In this document: one piece after another, positions 15,499 to 25,809 of the stretch
Position numbering within the stretch: the first letter of the stretch is position 1
Layout of the letters: every line of letters starts with the position of its first letter
From: an uncultured Verrucomicrobiota bacterium
GTDB lineage: Bacteria; Verrucomicrobiota; Kiritimatiellia; Kiritimatiellales; Tichowtungiaceae
Length of the DNA stretch: 37,717 bases
Assembly (NCBI GenBank): GCA_903831085.1
Contig: CAIKWE010000008.1
Location: 1 to 37,717 of the forward strand
Reading direction: 5' to 3'
The notes under the pieces: generated by a model
Told to the model about the DNA's origin: nothing
Database searches by the model: none
Seen by the model: only the letters and a program-made list of their open reading frames with translations
Program-made: the position numbers and the translations under genes

Positions 15499-15561
15499 TC
15501 GTCCGGCACACTGTCTGCTAAATTGGAGGCAGATTTTAATTCAACTGAAAGGAACAATACT

Positions 15562-17490
15562 ATGGCAACTACATCAAAAGTTTTAGGAATCGACCTCGGG
15601 ACGACTAATTCCTGTATGGCGATTATGGAAGGTGGCGAACCCACCGTGATTCCAAACGCCGAAGGCGGACGCACCACTCCGTCGGTTGTGGCATTCACAA
15701 AGGACGGAGAACGTCTCGTCGGTCAGGCGGCTAAACGTCAGGCGGTTACCAACCCGAAGAACACGGTTTTCTCGGTGAAGCGTTTCATGGGCCGCAGCTA
15801 CAGCGAAGTGGCGCATGAAATTGAACTGGTGCCCTATCAGGTGGTGAAAGCCTCCAACGGCGACGCTAATATCAAAATTGGCGACAAGACCTACGCGCCG
15901 CCGGAAATCTCCGCGATGATTCTTCAGAAGATGAAGACTGATGCCGAAGCTTACCTCGGCGAAAAAATCACTCAGGCCGTGATCACGGTTCCGGCTTACT
16001 TCAATGACCGTCAGCGCCAGGCAACCAAAGACGCCGGCAAGATCGCCGGTCTCGAAGTGCTGCGTATCGTCAACGAGCCGACCGCCGCATCACTGGCTTA
16101 CGGTCTCGACAAAAAGCATGACGAAAAAATCGCCATCTACGACCTCGGGGGCGGAACGTTCGATATTTCAATTCTTGATATCGGCGACGGCGTTTTTGAA
16201 GTAGCCGCCACCAACGGCGACGGCCACCTCGGCGGTGACGACCTCGACCAGAAGGTAATGGACTGGCTGGTGCAGGAATTTAAAAAAGAACAGGGCGTGG
16301 ATCTTTCCAAAGATGCGATGGCTCTGCAACGTCTCAAAGAAGCGTCCGAAAAAGCAAAGTGCGAACTTTCCAGCTCGCAGTCGACCGATATCAATCTGCC
16401 GTTCATCACGGCGGATGCCAGCGGTCCGAAACACATGAATGTCACCCTCACCCGCTCCAAACTGGAACAGCTGGTGGATGATCTGATCGCCCGCGCAGAA
16501 GGCCCGGTCAAGGCCTGTCTGCAGGATTCGAAGCTGAGCACCAGCCAGATTGACGAAGTGATTCTGGTCGGTGGATCGACCCGTATGCCGCGCGTTCAGA
16601 ATTCGGTAAAGGCGCTGTTCGGCGGCAAAGAGCCGCACAAAGGTGTGAACCCGGACGAAGTGGTCGCGGTCGGCGCGGCGATTCAGGGAGGCATTATGAA
16701 GGGCGAAGTGAAAGATGTGCTTCTGCTCGACGTAACCCCGCTGACTCTCGGTATCGAAACGCTCGGCGGTGTACGCACTCCGCTGATCGAACGCAACACG
16801 ACGATCCCGACCAAGAAGAGCGAAATTTTCTCAACAGCCGCCGACAATCAGCCCGCCGTGGACATTCACGTTCTTCAGGGCGAGCGCAAGATGTCCCGCG
16901 ACAACAAGACGATCGGCCACTTCCAGCTCGACGGCATTCCATCCGCTCCGCGCGGCGTGCCGCAGATTGAAGTGACGTTCGACATCGACGCCAATGGCAT
17001 TCTGAACGTAAAAGCCAAAGACCTCGGTACCGGCAAGGAACAGCACATCACCATCACGGCTTCGAGCGGTCTATCCAAAGATGAAATCGAAAAGATGATG
17101 AAGGATGCTGAAGCCCACGCCGCTGAGGACGAAAAGGCTAAGGAGCGCGTTGATCTGCGCAATCAGGCCGACAGCACCGTCTTCCACACGGAAAAATTCC
17201 TGAAGGAAAACGGCGATAAGATTTCCGCAGACAAGAAAGCGGAAGTTGAAAAAGCGATTGAGCCGGTGAAGGAAGCGCTGAAGAAGGATGATGACGCCGA
17301 AATCAAAGCCACCATGGAAAAACTGAACGAAGCCATGCAGGCCGCGGCGACGGAAATGTATTCCAAGGCTCAGCCCGAAGGCCAAGCTCACCAGCAGCAG
17401 GCAGGCGGCGCACAGTCCGGCGGCGAAAAGCAGGCGGATGGTGACGTGATCGACGCCGACTACAAGATGGACGACGATAAGAAGAAATAA
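15562..17490 (+). CDS. dnaK: Chaperone protein DnaK (Hsp70)
   Basis: DnaK is the ATP-dependent Hsp70 foldase. The 642-residue protein has the nucleotide-binding domain ([20 protein letters not shown] at the start, [14 protein letters not shown] and [14 protein letters not shown] further on), the linker [15 protein letters not shown], the substrate-binding domain and a C-terminal lid ending in the conserved [12 protein letters not shown]-type tail. The start at 15562 is preferred to an in-frame ATG at 15523 because AAAGGA lies just before it and the family begins [13 protein letters not shown]-like. It is followed 78 bases later by groES and groEL. DnaJ and GrpE genes are not in the window. 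Confidence 0.98.
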   Translation: MATTSKVLGIDLGTTNSCMAIMEGGEPTVIPNAEGGRTTPSVVAFTKDGERLVGQAAKRQAVTNPKNTVFSVKRFMGRSYSEVAHEIELVPYQVVKASNGDANIKIGDKTYAPPEISAMILQKMKTDAEAYLGEKITQAVITVPAYFNDRQRQATKDAGKIAGLEVLRIVNEPTAASLAYGLDKKHDEKIAIYDLGGGTFDISILDIGDGVFEVAATNGDGHLGGDDLDQKVMDWLVQEFKKEQGVDLSKDAMALQRLKEASEKAKCELSSSQSTDINLPFITADASGPKHMNVTLTRSKLEQLVDDLIARAEGPVKACLQDSKLSTSQIDEVILVGGSTRMPRVQNSVKALFGGKEPHKGVNPDEVVAVGAAIQGGIMKGEVKDVLLLDVTPLTLGIETLGGVRTPLIERNTTIPTKKSEIFSTAADNQPAVDIHVLQGERKMSRDNKTIGHFQLDGIPSAPRGVPQIEVTFDIDANGILNVKAKDLGTGKEQHITITASSGLSKDEIEKMMKDAEAHAAEDEKAKERVDLRNQADSTVFHTEKFLKENGDKISADKKAEVEKAIEPVKEALKKDDDAEIKATMEKLNEAMQAAATEMYSKAQPEGQAHQQQAGGAQSGGEKQADGDVIDADYKMDDDKKK

Positions 17491-17512
17491 TCTCAGATAT
17501 TAACTGTGTGCG

Positions 17513-17531
17513 GCGGCGCGTTCTGCGCCGC
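17513..17531 (+). other. Stem-loop between dnaK and groES
   Basis: GCGGCGC and GCGCCGC form a perfect 7-bp stem with a five-base loop, 22 bp after the dnaK stop. No T run follows, so it is at most a weak or attenuating terminator or an mRNA-stability hairpin between the two transcription units. Confidence 0.5.
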
Positions 17532-17568
17532 TGTGAAGAACTGAAACCAAAAAAGGAGGAGTGCATTC

Positions 17569-17856
17569 ATGAACATTAAACCGTTAGGCGACCGCGTGTT
17601 GGTCGAACCGATTAAAGAAGCTGAAATGAAAAAAGGCGGAATCATCATTCCTGACACGGCGAAAGAACGGCCGCAGGAAGGTAAAGTGATCGCGCTGGGA
17701 ACCGGCAAGCTGGACGACAACGGCAAAGTCATTCCCTTCAACGTCAAAAAAGGCGACACCGTTCTCATGCCGAAATACGGCGGAACAGAAGTCAAAATCG
17801 GCACCAAAGAATATCAGATCATGCGCGAAGAAGATATTCTCGCTGTGATCGGCTAA
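17569..17856 (+). CDS. groES: Co-chaperonin GroES
   Basis: GroES caps the GroEL folding chamber. The 95-residue protein begins [14 protein letters not shown], contains the mobile-loop region ([20 protein letters not shown]) and ends EEDILAVIG, all standard. A strong AAAGGAGGAG ribosome binding site precedes the ATG. groEL starts 30 bases downstream on the same strand. Confidence 0.98.
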   Translation: MNIKPLGDRVLVEPIKEAEMKKGGIIIPDTAKERPQEGKVIALGTGKLDDNGKVIPFNVKKGDTVLMPKYGGTEVKIGTKEYQIMREEDILAVIG

Positions 17857-19521
<1,665 letters not shown>

Positions 19522-19560
19522 GTCGCTGATAAAGCCTAAATTGCCGTTTGACGGCGGAAA

Positions 19561-19590
19561 GCGGGGCGTGTACATTACGCCCCGCTTTTT
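19561..19590 (+). terminator. Rho-independent terminator of groES-groEL
   Basis: GCGGGGCGT (19561-19569) pairs perfectly with ACGCCCCGC (19577-19585) around a 7-base loop and is followed by TTTTT. It lies 39 bp after the groEL stop and 28 bp before rpoZ. Confidence 0.93.
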
Positions 19591-19617
19591 AGTTTCAATG
19601 AGAGGACTGATCGCACT

Positions 19618-19878
19618 ATGAACTTCGAATACCTGAGCAAAGCAGAAGAAAAAATCGGCAGCATCCCGACGCTGGTGAACCTCGTTTCCTATCGCACCCG
19701 CCAGCTCATCCGCGGTGAACGCCCGATGGTCAAGCGCGACTTCCCCGAGCAGGACTATCACGACGTCGTCCTCAAAGAAATTGTCGAAGGCAAGCTGACC
19801 GTTGAAATGGGCGTTCAGCCCATTGATATGGGCTCCTCCTTTGAAACCTTCGACGAAGGTTCAGATATCGTCCTGTAA
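19618..19878 (+). CDS. rpoZ: DNA-directed RNA polymerase omega subunit (RpoZ-like)
   Basis: The omega subunit assists assembly of RNA polymerase. The 86-residue protein matches the omega core in order: a short helix with LVNLVSYRTRQLIRGERPMV, an acidic stretch, then VVLKEIVEGKLTVEM, the counterpart of the family's ALREIAEGK motif. It is acidic at the C-terminus. The assignment rests on this short pattern, so it is slightly less certain than for its neighbours. The smpB gene starts 2 bases after its stop, so the two are surely co-transcribed, downstream of the groEL terminator. Confidence 0.85.
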   Translation: MNFEYLSKAEEKIGSIPTLVNLVSYRTRQLIRGERPMVKRDFPEQDYHDVVLKEIVEGKLTVEMGVQPIDMGSSFETFDEGSDIVL

Positions 19879-19880
19879 CC

Positions 19881-20357
19881 ATGTCCCAAAAGGCAAAAGA
19901 ATCCCGGGATGCTTCCGGCGTGCTGGCCACCAACCGCAAAGCGTTCCGGGATTTTCACGTCCTGGAAAAGCTCGAAGCCGGCATTGAACTGCGCGGCACG
20001 GAAGTCAAATCGATCCGCGAAGGTCATATCCGTATCGACGAGGCTTACGCCCATATCGAAAACGGTCAGGCCGAAGTACTCCAGATGACGATTCAGCCGT
20101 ACAGTCACGGCAATGTCCATAACCACAGCCCGACCCGCCCGCGCCGTCTGCTCCTGCATAAAAAAGAGATCTCTCGTCTCCGGAGTAAGATCGGTGAAAA
20201 AGGGCTGACGCTCGTGCCGCTCAAAGCCTACCTCAAAGACGGCAAGGTTAAAATCGAACTGGCGCTCTGCAAAGGAAAAGACACCGTCGATAAGCGCGAG
20301 ACGCTGAAGAAGAAAGCGGCTGATCTTGACACCCGCCGTGCACTGCGCGGACGGTAA
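19881..20357 (+). CDS. smpB: SsrA-binding protein SmpB
   Basis: SmpB binds tmRNA and is required for trans-translation on stalled ribosomes. The 158-residue protein shows ATNRKAFRDFHVLEKLEAGI and ELRGTEVKSIREG, the conserved OB-fold beginning, then RPRRLLLHKKEI, LVPLKAYLKDGKVKIELALC KGK and the basic C-terminal tail (DKRETLKKKAADLDTRRALR) that enters the ribosome A site. The ATG follows the rpoZ stop by 2 bases. The tmRNA gene itself was looked for and not recognised in the window. Confidence 0.97.
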   Translation: MSQKAKESRDASGVLATNRKAFRDFHVLEKLEAGIELRGTEVKSIREGHIRIDEAYAHIENGQAEVLQMTIQPYSHGNVHNHSPTRPRRLLLHKKEISRLRSKIGEKGLTLVPLKAYLKDGKVKIELALCKGKDTVDKRETLKKKAADLDTRRALRGR

Positions 20358-20400
20358 CTGCGTTACGGCACCGCGCTTCGCGGCGCAAGTGCGACACAAG

Positions 20401-20436
20401 TTCCGATGTTTGGAAACTTTCCTTCAATGTTTGGAA
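20401..20436. repeat. Two imperfect TTCCAA-N3-TTGGAA palindromes after smpB
   Basis: TTCCGATGTTTGGAA (20401-20415) has one arm change and CTTCAATGTTTGGAA (20422-20436) has two, both in the left arm and both with spacer TGT. They lie in the gap between smpB and the unknown gene, 24 bp before its ATG. Confidence 0.8.
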
Positions 20437-20459
20437 ACTTTTCGTTACAGTCCGCTCCC

Positions 20460-20870
20460 ATGAGAAGCCGTGAAGCCATGCAATGGGAGGAAACGCTCAA
20501 AGGCGTTTTTGACTCCATTGACGCCGAACTCGAAACGGAATACAGCGGAAGATATTCACTTCACCCTTCCCGTCCGGCACGCGGCATCACCGCCAATCCG
20601 GAAGACGATGGACTCTTCAATGTCGGCGCGGCCTTTTCAGCGGGATTCGGTTCAAAATACGGCCCCGGCTACGTCGTCGAGATCCGCCTGTCCACGCTCA
20701 TCAATGTGCCCGACGAAGTGCGGGCGGAGATTAAAGCCAAAGTTTTCCAACGTTTGGAAAAACAGCTTCCGGCGGCCTTCCCCGGCAAGGAACTGCACGT
20801 CTCTGAGGAAAACGGCGTCATCCGCATTCACGGCGATTTGAGTCTGGACGACTGCGTTTCAAAATCATAA
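20460..20870 (+). CDS. Hypothetical soluble protein
   Basis: I do not recognise this 136-residue protein. It has no signal peptide or membrane segment. It looks like a small alpha/beta protein with a Glu-rich N-terminal helix (EETLKGVFDSIDAELETEYS) and a C-terminal part containing YVVEIRLSTLINVPDEVRAE and VIRIHGDLSLDD. The start at 20460 is chosen because the earlier in-frame ATG lies inside the palindromes; no ribosome binding site is obvious. A perfect TTCCAACGTTTGGAA palindrome with 8-bp arms is inside the gene (20745-20759), encoding part of VFQRLEKQ. The last 43 bases overlap the end of the convergent minus-strand gene. It could be co-transcribed with rpoZ-smpB. Confidence 0.7.
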   Translation: MRSREAMQWEETLKGVFDSIDAELETEYSGRYSLHPSRPARGITANPEDDGLFNVGAAFSAGFGSKYGPGYVVEIRLSTLINVPDEVRAEIKAKVFQRLEKQLPAAFPGKELHVSEENGVIRIHGDLSLDDCVSKS

Positions 20871-21229
20871 CCCCAGACCGATTTGCCGTTGATATCGAAG
20901 TATAGACGTTTCGAATCCGCGCTCCAGCGCAGCTTTTCATTCAGCGCTCCGGCAGGCGCATTGGTGTATTCAGACATGTAAAACAGCGTGTGCCAAAGAT
21001 GCCGTTCGCGTACAGCGATTTTAAACCCCGGCTTCGAATAATAGTAAATGTGCTGCAGCCGCGCGTCGCGGCTTCCATCGGGCGCGGATAGAATTTGCAC
21101 GGTTTTTACCGGCGGCGTAAAAATCCGGAACGAGACAAACAGCACGAACCCCATCAGCACCAAAAAGCCGATGGCGCGCAGCGGCGGCATATCGCCGAAA
21201 AATGTCCGTTTATGGAATCGATCCATCAT
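20828..21229 (-). CDS. Hypothetical single-pass membrane protein
   Basis: The 133-residue protein has a basic N-terminus (MMDRFHKRTFFGD), one membrane segment at about residues 18-37 (AIGFLVLMGFVLFVSFRIF) and an exported C-terminal part. LRWSADSKRLYFDINGK resembles a TolB/WD40-like propeller strand, but there is room for only one or two blades. The function is unknown. The frame extends upstream into the repeat element at 21233-21345, so the double ATG at 21229/21226 is the more sensible start. It lies after rseP on the same strand, and its 3' end overlaps the opposite gene by 43 bases. Confidence 0.7.
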   Translation of the reverse strand: MMDRFHKRTFFGDMPPLRAIGFLVLMGFVLFVSFRIFTPPVKTVQILSAPDGSRDARLQHIYYYSKPGFKIAVRERHLWHTLFYMSEYTNAPAGALNEKLRWSADSKRLYFDINGKSVWGYDFETQSSRLKSP

Positions 21230-21232
21230 AAA

Positions 21233-21345
21233 TTTTGGACTGCGGTGATAAAGGCGCAGCCGTATCACCGCTTTTCTTTTTCACCCGTTTACATGACTGA
21301 ATCAAAAGCGGCGATACGGAATACCTTCTATCGCCGCACTCCAAA
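21233..21345. repeat. Two-hairpin element with inverted ends, copy B
   Basis: The left end TTTTGGACTGCGGTGATAAA and the right end, inverted, TTTGGAGTGCGGCGATAGAA match copy A at 9840-9950. The left hairpin pairs GCGGTGATA with TATCACCGC and precedes CTTTT. The right hairpin pairs GCGGCGATA with TATCGCCGC and follows AAAAG. The element begins directly after the rseP stop codon, so on the minus strand it may end or weaken transcription from rseP into the next gene. Confidence 0.85.
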
Positions 21346-22731
21346 CTATTTCTGCTCCGTCTGAGCAGGAATCGATCGGCCAAAAAACTTTTTGATCTGA
21401 AACTTACGATCAATGTCGTTGAAGGAAAGAATAAGCATCGCGCCGATCAGCAGAACGGCGAAGAAATTGATCAGAACCGTCTGAATTTTTACATTTATCT
21501 TGCGGCGGGTGATGCCGTGCCAGAGTGAGAAGACGATGTGCCCGCCGTCGAGTACCGGAATCGGCAGAAGATTCAAAACTGCAAGATTGACGTTGAGGAA
21601 GCGGATCAGCCCGAGCGTATTCACGAGACCCATTTTAATTGCCATTGTCAACATGCTGAAAATCGCAATCGGCCCCCCGAGTCCGCCCGCCGCCTGTTTG
21701 GCTTCCGACGGTGTAACCAGCGCTTTGAGCACGCGGACAATGGCAAGCGCGTCATATTTGAGCTGGTCGAGCGGATTTTTGTAAAGCATCCACGGCAGGC
21801 CGCTACCGCCGAGCTGCACACCGATCATGATGCGTTTATATTCTGCGTTGTATTCGGGCACGATGAAGAGATTAAGCCGTTCGCCTTTGCGCTCAATGGT
21901 GAGCGCCGCCGGGACGCCGGGCTCGACCGCCTGCACCAGTTCGGTGAAATGTTCCCAGCCCAGCACGGTCACTCCATTAAACAAAAGCGCTGTGTCGCCG
22001 CTTTTGACGCCCGCCAGATCGGCCGGACTGCCCTTTGTCACCGAACCGAAAAGACAGGGAATGGCGGGTTCAACCCCTTCAATTGTGCGCACACCCTCTT
22101 CACCCTTCACCACCGGAACATCCAGATGCCGGTCGATGCCGGCGTTGCGGAGATCTAGCGCGACGGTGTCGCTGTTTTTCAAAAAGGCCTCCACCGTGAA
22201 GTCATACCAGCTCTTAATGGCGGCACCGTTGACGACTGTGATCTCGTCCCCTTTGCGCAGACCGGCGGCGTAAGCGGCACTGTTGGTTTCAATACTTCCA
22301 ACGATTGGACGGATTTGCGTACTCGCGTCATTGCCGGGAATCAACCAGATGGCGATTGCCAGCAGAACCGCCAGCGCGATGTTGCCGAGTGGTCCGGAAA
22401 CGGCGACGGCGATTTTCTTCCACGGCGAAACATCGGGATACGTCTCTGCTGTTTCGTCGCCCTGAATTTTTTCCATGCCTTCCGGATCGAGCTGCGGAAG
22501 CGCGACATAACCGCCGAAAGGAATCCAGCCGATTTTGTAGAGGATGCCGTCCTTTTCCCATTTAAAGATGGCTTTTCCGAAACCGATTGAAAAAGTTTTG
22601 ACGACCAATCCGCAGCGGCGCGCCACAATAAAATGGCCGAATTCGTGAACGAAAATAGTGATGCCGAACAGAAACAGCGCCGCTAAAACGGTGTAGAAAA
22701 CGGTCCAGCAGGTCAGGAAAAAATCAGCCAT
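21346..22731 (-). CDS. rseP: RIP metalloprotease RseP (site-2 protease family)
   Basis: RseP is an inner-membrane zinc protease that cleaves anti-sigma factors and signal-peptide remnants within the membrane. The 461-residue protein has HEFGH at 29-33 in the first membrane segment, GWIPFGGYVALPQLDPEG, two PDZ domains in the periplasmic region (GSIETNSAAYAAGLRKGDEI and GSVTKGSPADLAGVKSGD), and NLLPIPVLDGGH near the end, the second zinc motif. It lies 18 bases after cdsA in the order purA-uppS-cdsA-rseP, and uppS-cdsA-rseP is a very common envelope operon. The anti-sigma substrate is not in the window. Confidence 0.96.
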   Translation of the reverse strand: MADFFLTCWTVFYTVLAALFLFGITIFVHEFGHFIVARRCGLVVKTFSIGFGKAIFKWEKDGILYKIGWIPFGGYVALPQLDPEGMEKIQGDETAETYPDVSPWKKIAVAVSGPLGNIALAVLLAIAIWLIPGNDASTQIRPIVGSIETNSAAYAAGLRKGDEITVVNGAAIKSWYDFTVEAFLKNSDTVALDLRNAGIDRHLDVPVVKGEEGVRTIEGVEPAIPCLFGSVTKGSPADLAGVKSGDTALLFNGVTVLGWEHFTELVQAVEPGVPAALTIERKGERLNLFIVPEYNAEYKRIMIGVQLGGSGLPWMLYKNPLDQLKYDALAIVRVLKALVTPSEAKQAAGGLGGPIAIFSMLTMAIKMGLVNTLGLIRFLNVNLAVLNLLPIPVLDGGHIVFSLWHGITRRKINVKIQTVLINFFAVLLIGAMLILSFNDIDRKFQIKKFFGRSIPAQTEQK

Positions 22732-22749
22732 TGGAAAACGTCCGCCTTT

Positions 22750-23604
22750 CTAGCGAAGGAAAAACTTGATGTAGATGTACATGAAAGGCGCGGTGAAAAG
22801 CAGGCTGTCGATCATATCGAGCATACCGCCCAATCCGTGCGCAATCGCGCCGGAGTCCTTGATATCCACCGCCCGTTTAAACAGGGATTCCACCAGATCG
22901 CTGACGGTTCCAATGATTGGAAGAAGAACGCCGAGAATCAGAGCGTGAACCAGAGAGAACTTATACGGCCCGAGCATGCCGTTGGCAAAGTGCCACCAGA
23001 GTACGCCGACCACGCAGGAAAAAAGGATGCCGCCGAAAAGTCCTTCCCAGCTTTTCTTCGGAGAAATACGTGGACACATTTTATGCTTCCCGAAACGCGA
23101 ACCGATGAAATAGGCCCCGCCGTCGCCCCATTTGACAACCAGCAGAAGATAAAACGCGGTCAGGCCCGGCGCGTCATTTCCGCCCGCCATATACAACCGG
23201 ACAAAAAAGCTCCAGAAAAACGCCACGTAAAGGAAACCGAACAGCGTGCCCAGCGCATTGCGCAACGCCTGTCGTGCATCGGTATAGCCGAACAGCCGGA
23301 GAAAAATAACCATCAGAATAATCAAAAGCAGCGACCACAGCATGTCATCACCGGAAAATATTGGACAAGGATACTTCGCGGTCAGCCAGGTCATGGCGAC
23401 AAACAGCAGCCCGCAGGTTATCCCCATCTTCTCCGAGGCAAGCAGTTCGGCGCGCTGCATCAGCGCATAGACTTCGCGCGTAGCCAGACCGCAAATCGCC
23501 AGAAGTCCCAGCAGTACCGCGATATTTCCCGCCGGAACCAGCAACATCGCGATCGAAAGAACAACGGCTATAGTCAGCCCCGTTATGATTCTTTTTTTAT
23601 CCAT
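22750..23604 (-). CDS. cdsA: Phosphatidate cytidylyltransferase
   Basis: CdsA makes CDP-diacylglycerol, the precursor of bacterial phospholipids, in the inner membrane. The 284-residue protein is hydrophobic with about eight spanning segments. It contains KWGDGGAYFIGSRFGKHK, SPKKSWEGLFGG and the CdsA signature region SLFKRAVDIKDSGAIAHGLG followed by GMLDMIDS. The last part departs from the usual HGG-IVL-DRxD: here it reads HGLGGMLDMID, so the Arg is Met. An exact TTCCAA-N3-TTGGAA palindrome is inside the gene at 22908-22922. The start at 23604 follows the uppS stop by 8 bases with GGGGGAA as ribosome binding site. Confidence 0.95.
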   Translation of the reverse strand: MDKKRIITGLTIAVVLSIAMLLVPAGNIAVLLGLLAICGLATREVYALMQRAELLASEKMGITCGLLFVAMTWLTAKYPCPIFSGDDMLWSLLLIILMVIFLRLFGYTDARQALRNALGTLFGFLYVAFFWSFFVRLYMAGGNDAPGLTAFYLLLVVKWGDGGAYFIGSRFGKHKMCPRISPKKSWEGLFGGILFSCVVGVLWWHFANGMLGPYKFSLVHALILGVLLPIIGTVSDLVESLFKRAVDIKDSGAIAHGLGGMLDMIDSLLFTAPFMYIYIKFFLR

Positions 23605-23612
23605 AGTTCCCC

Positions 23613-24344
23613 CTACTGCGTCACGACTCCGCCGTAGCGGCGTCCACGCTGATTAAAAGCTTCCAAGGCCTGGAAAAACTGCTCCTCGCGGAAATCCGGC
23701 CAAAACACATCAGTCACATACAACTCGGCATAAGAAAGCTGCCAGAGCAGAAAGTTACTCAGACGCAGCTCGCCGCTGGTGCGGATCATCAGTTCCGGAT
23801 CCGGCACATCCGGCAGGTAAAGATGCTGCGCCACCGTCTCCTCATTCACCGTTTCGGGATCAAGCTCTCCGGACGCCGCCTTGCGCGCGATCGCTTTCGC
23901 CGCTTCGGCGATTTCGAGGCGGCTGCCGTAACTCAACGCCACGATCAACGTGTATTCATAATCCTTTGCCGACTTCTCCATCAGTTTCGAAAGCTTCTTC
24001 TGCAGATTCTCCGGCAGACGTTCGATCTGACCCATCACCCGCAAGCGGATTTTATTTTTCAGAATCTCGCCTTCATAGCGATCCATGAAAACACCCAGCA
24101 GATTCATCAACCCTTCGACTTCATCTTTCGGGCGGATCCAGTTTTCCGTGCTGAATGCGTAGAGCGTCAGATATTTCACGCCCGCCTGCCGCGCCGCACG
24201 AAGCACCGCGCGAACCGACTCCGCGCCCTGCTCATGGCCTTTCAGCCGCGGAAGCCCGCGCTGTTTCGCCCAGCGTCCGTTGCCGTCCATAATGATCGCA
24301 ACGTGCTCCGGGATTTTTTCAAGCTTTGGAACTTCAGGGTTCAG
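23613..24344 (-). CDS. uppS: Isoprenyl transferase (undecaprenyl diphosphate synthase), apparent non-ATG start
   Basis: UppS builds undecaprenyl diphosphate, the lipid carrier for peptidoglycan and other envelope polymers. MDGNGRWAKQRG and the later LMIRTSGELRLSNFLLWQLS, with YAELYVTDVFWPDF, are the family signatures. Starting at the first ATG (24290) would give 225 residues and cut off the conserved beginning: directly upstream in frame lies PKLEKIPEHVAII, the family's P-x-H-V-A-I-I-M-D-G-N-G. No ATG, GTG or TTG occurs between the in-frame stop at 24350-24348 and 24290. CTG at 24344, with GAGG 8 bases before it, is the best candidate, giving 243 residues. It starts 10 bases after the purA stop. 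Confidence 0.93.
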   Translation of the reverse strand: MNPEVPKLEKIPEHVAIIMDGNGRWAKQRGLPRLKGHEQGAESVRAVLRAARQAGVKYLTLYAFSTENWIRPKDEVEGLMNLLGVFMDRYEGEILKNKIRLRVMGQIERLPENLQKKLSKLMEKSAKDYEYTLIVALSYGSRLEIAEAAKAIARKAASGELDPETVNEETVAQHLYLPDVPDPELMIRTSGELRLSNFLLWQLSYAELYVTDVFWPDFREEQFFQALEAFNQRGRRYGGVVTQ

Positions 24345-24354
24345 GTTTCAGCCC

Positions 24355-25635
24355 TCAGCCTTTTAATTCGATCGTGCTCTTGCGGTTCGGTCCGACGGAC
24401 AGGATATCCACCGGTACGCCGGTCAGTTTTTCGAGCCAGCGGACATATTTCTGCGCCTGCTTCGGCAGTTCTTCAAAGGTGGTCGCTTCGCGGGTCGAGC
24501 AGTTCCAGCCTTTGAATTCTTCATAGACCGGTTTGCAGCGCGACAGCTTGCTGATACTGGCCGGAACCGTGTCCACCCGTTCGCCGTCGCATTCGTAGGC
24601 GACGCAAACTTTGATCGTTTCAAATCCGTCGAGTACGTCCATTTTCATCAGCGCCCAGCGGTCAATGCCGCAAATCATAGCGGAGTAGCGAGCAACCACC
24701 GCATCGAACCAGCCGCAGCGCCGCGGACGGCCGGTGGTGGCGCCGAATTCGCGGCCGACGCTGCGCATCTTTTCGCCGTCGGCATCAAGCAGTTCGGTCG
24801 GGAACGGCCCTTCGCCCACACGAGTCGTGTAGGCTTTTACAATGCCGATCACGTCATCGATGCAGTGCGGCGGAATGCCCGCGCCGGAGGCCACGCCGCC
24901 CGCGCCGGTGGACGATGAAGTCACAAAGGGATAAGTGCCGAAATCGACATCGAGCATGACGCCCTGCGCGCCTTCAAAAATCACGTTGTTTGCCGGATCG
25001 CGCACAGCGGCATTGAGCATCGGAACCGGATCGCAAATGAACGGTTTAAGATAATCAAACGCCACGCGGTATTTGGCGACCAGTTCGTCGGCATTCAGCG
25101 GAGCCGCGCCGAGCACGGCCAGCATGGCGTTCTTCGCCGCGATGCGTTCGCGCAGCATCGATTCAAAATCCTTCTCAAGCACATCGCCCATCCGCAGGCC
25201 GGAGCGGTCGGCTTTGTCGGAATAAGCCGGACCGATTCCGCGCTTGGTCGTACCGATCTTTTTTCCGATCGCCAGTTTGGCCTCTTTCGCGCCGTCGAGT
25301 TCCTTGTGGTACTGAATCACCAAATGGGCGCGGTCACTGACAAACAGCCGACCTTGAATATCAATGCCGCGTTTTTCCAAATCCTGCAGTTCTTCGGCCA
25401 GACCGATCGGGTCAACGACCAAACCATTGCCGATCACGCATTTCACGCCGGGGCGGAGAATGCCCGACGGAGCCAAATGCAGAACATATTTCTGGTCGCC
25501 GATTTCCACCGTGTGACCGGCGTTATTGCCGCCCTGATAGCGAACCACCCAGTTCGCGTTAGCGGTCAAAACATCAATGACCTTGCCCTTGCCTTCATCG
25601 CCCCACTGCGCGCCGATTAAAACTGTATTTGCCAT
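24355..25635 (-). CDS. purA: Adenylosuccinate synthetase
   Basis: PurA joins IMP and aspartate with GTP in the first committed step to AMP. The 426-residue protein begins MANTVLIGAQWGDEGKGK with catalytic D13, and H41 lies in GGNNAGHTVE. KIGTTKRGIGPAYSDKADR, EGAQGVMLDVDFGTYPFVTS and SVGREFGATTGRPRRCGW are the remaining signatures. The ribosome binding site AAGGGG precedes the ATG. It is first in the minus-strand series purA-uppS-cdsA-rseP. The divergent gap 25636-25809 carries two TTCCAA-N3-TTGGAA palindromes. Confidence 0.98.
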   Translation of the reverse strand: MANTVLIGAQWGDEGKGKVIDVLTANANWVVRYQGGNNAGHTVEIGDQKYVLHLAPSGILRPGVKCVIGNGLVVDPIGLAEELQDLEKRGIDIQGRLFVSDRAHLVIQYHKELDGAKEAKLAIGKKIGTTKRGIGPAYSDKADRSGLRMGDVLEKDFESMLRERIAAKNAMLAVLGAAPLNADELVAKYRVAFDYLKPFICDPVPMLNAAVRDPANNVIFEGAQGVMLDVDFGTYPFVTSSSTGAGGVASGAGIPPHCIDDVIGIVKAYTTRVGEGPFPTELLDADGEKMRSVGREFGATTGRPRRCGWFDAVVARYSAMICGIDRWALMKMDVLDGFETIKVCVAYECDGERVDTVPASISKLSRCKPVYEEFKGWNCSTREATTFEELPKQAQKYVRWLEKLTGVPVDILSVGPNRKSTIELKG

Positions 25636-25740
25636 GCCTAAAACCCCTTGATACTGCGTTGGTTCCTAAAGGCGCAGAGAGTAGACCACCGTACCGGACG
25701 GGTCAATTTCCAAAGCAACTGCGTTGCGGCTTGCTGTTTT

Positions 25741-25788
25741 TTCCCAAGGTTTGGAAAAATATGGGGGAAAAGTTTCCAATCCTTGGAA
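25741..25788. repeat. TTCCAA-N3-TTGGAA palindromes between purA and the SDR gene
   Basis: The copy at 25774-25788 is exact (spacer TCC). The copy at 25742-25756 has one arm change (TCCCAA, spacer GGT). Their centres are 32 bp apart, as in the lysA upstream cluster. Confidence 0.85.
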
Positions 25789-25809
25789 AATCAGGCAGGG
25801 TTTCTCTCC

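Noticed and set aside
15220-15561. CIRCE or sigma-32-type heat-shock control upstream of dnaK
   Set aside because: No TTAGCACTC/GAGTGCTAA pair and no convincing heat-shock promoter were seen here or before groES.
20358-20459. tmRNA gene next to smpB
   Set aside because: The gap is too short and contains only palindromes and a small GC hairpin. No tRNA-like ends were seen.
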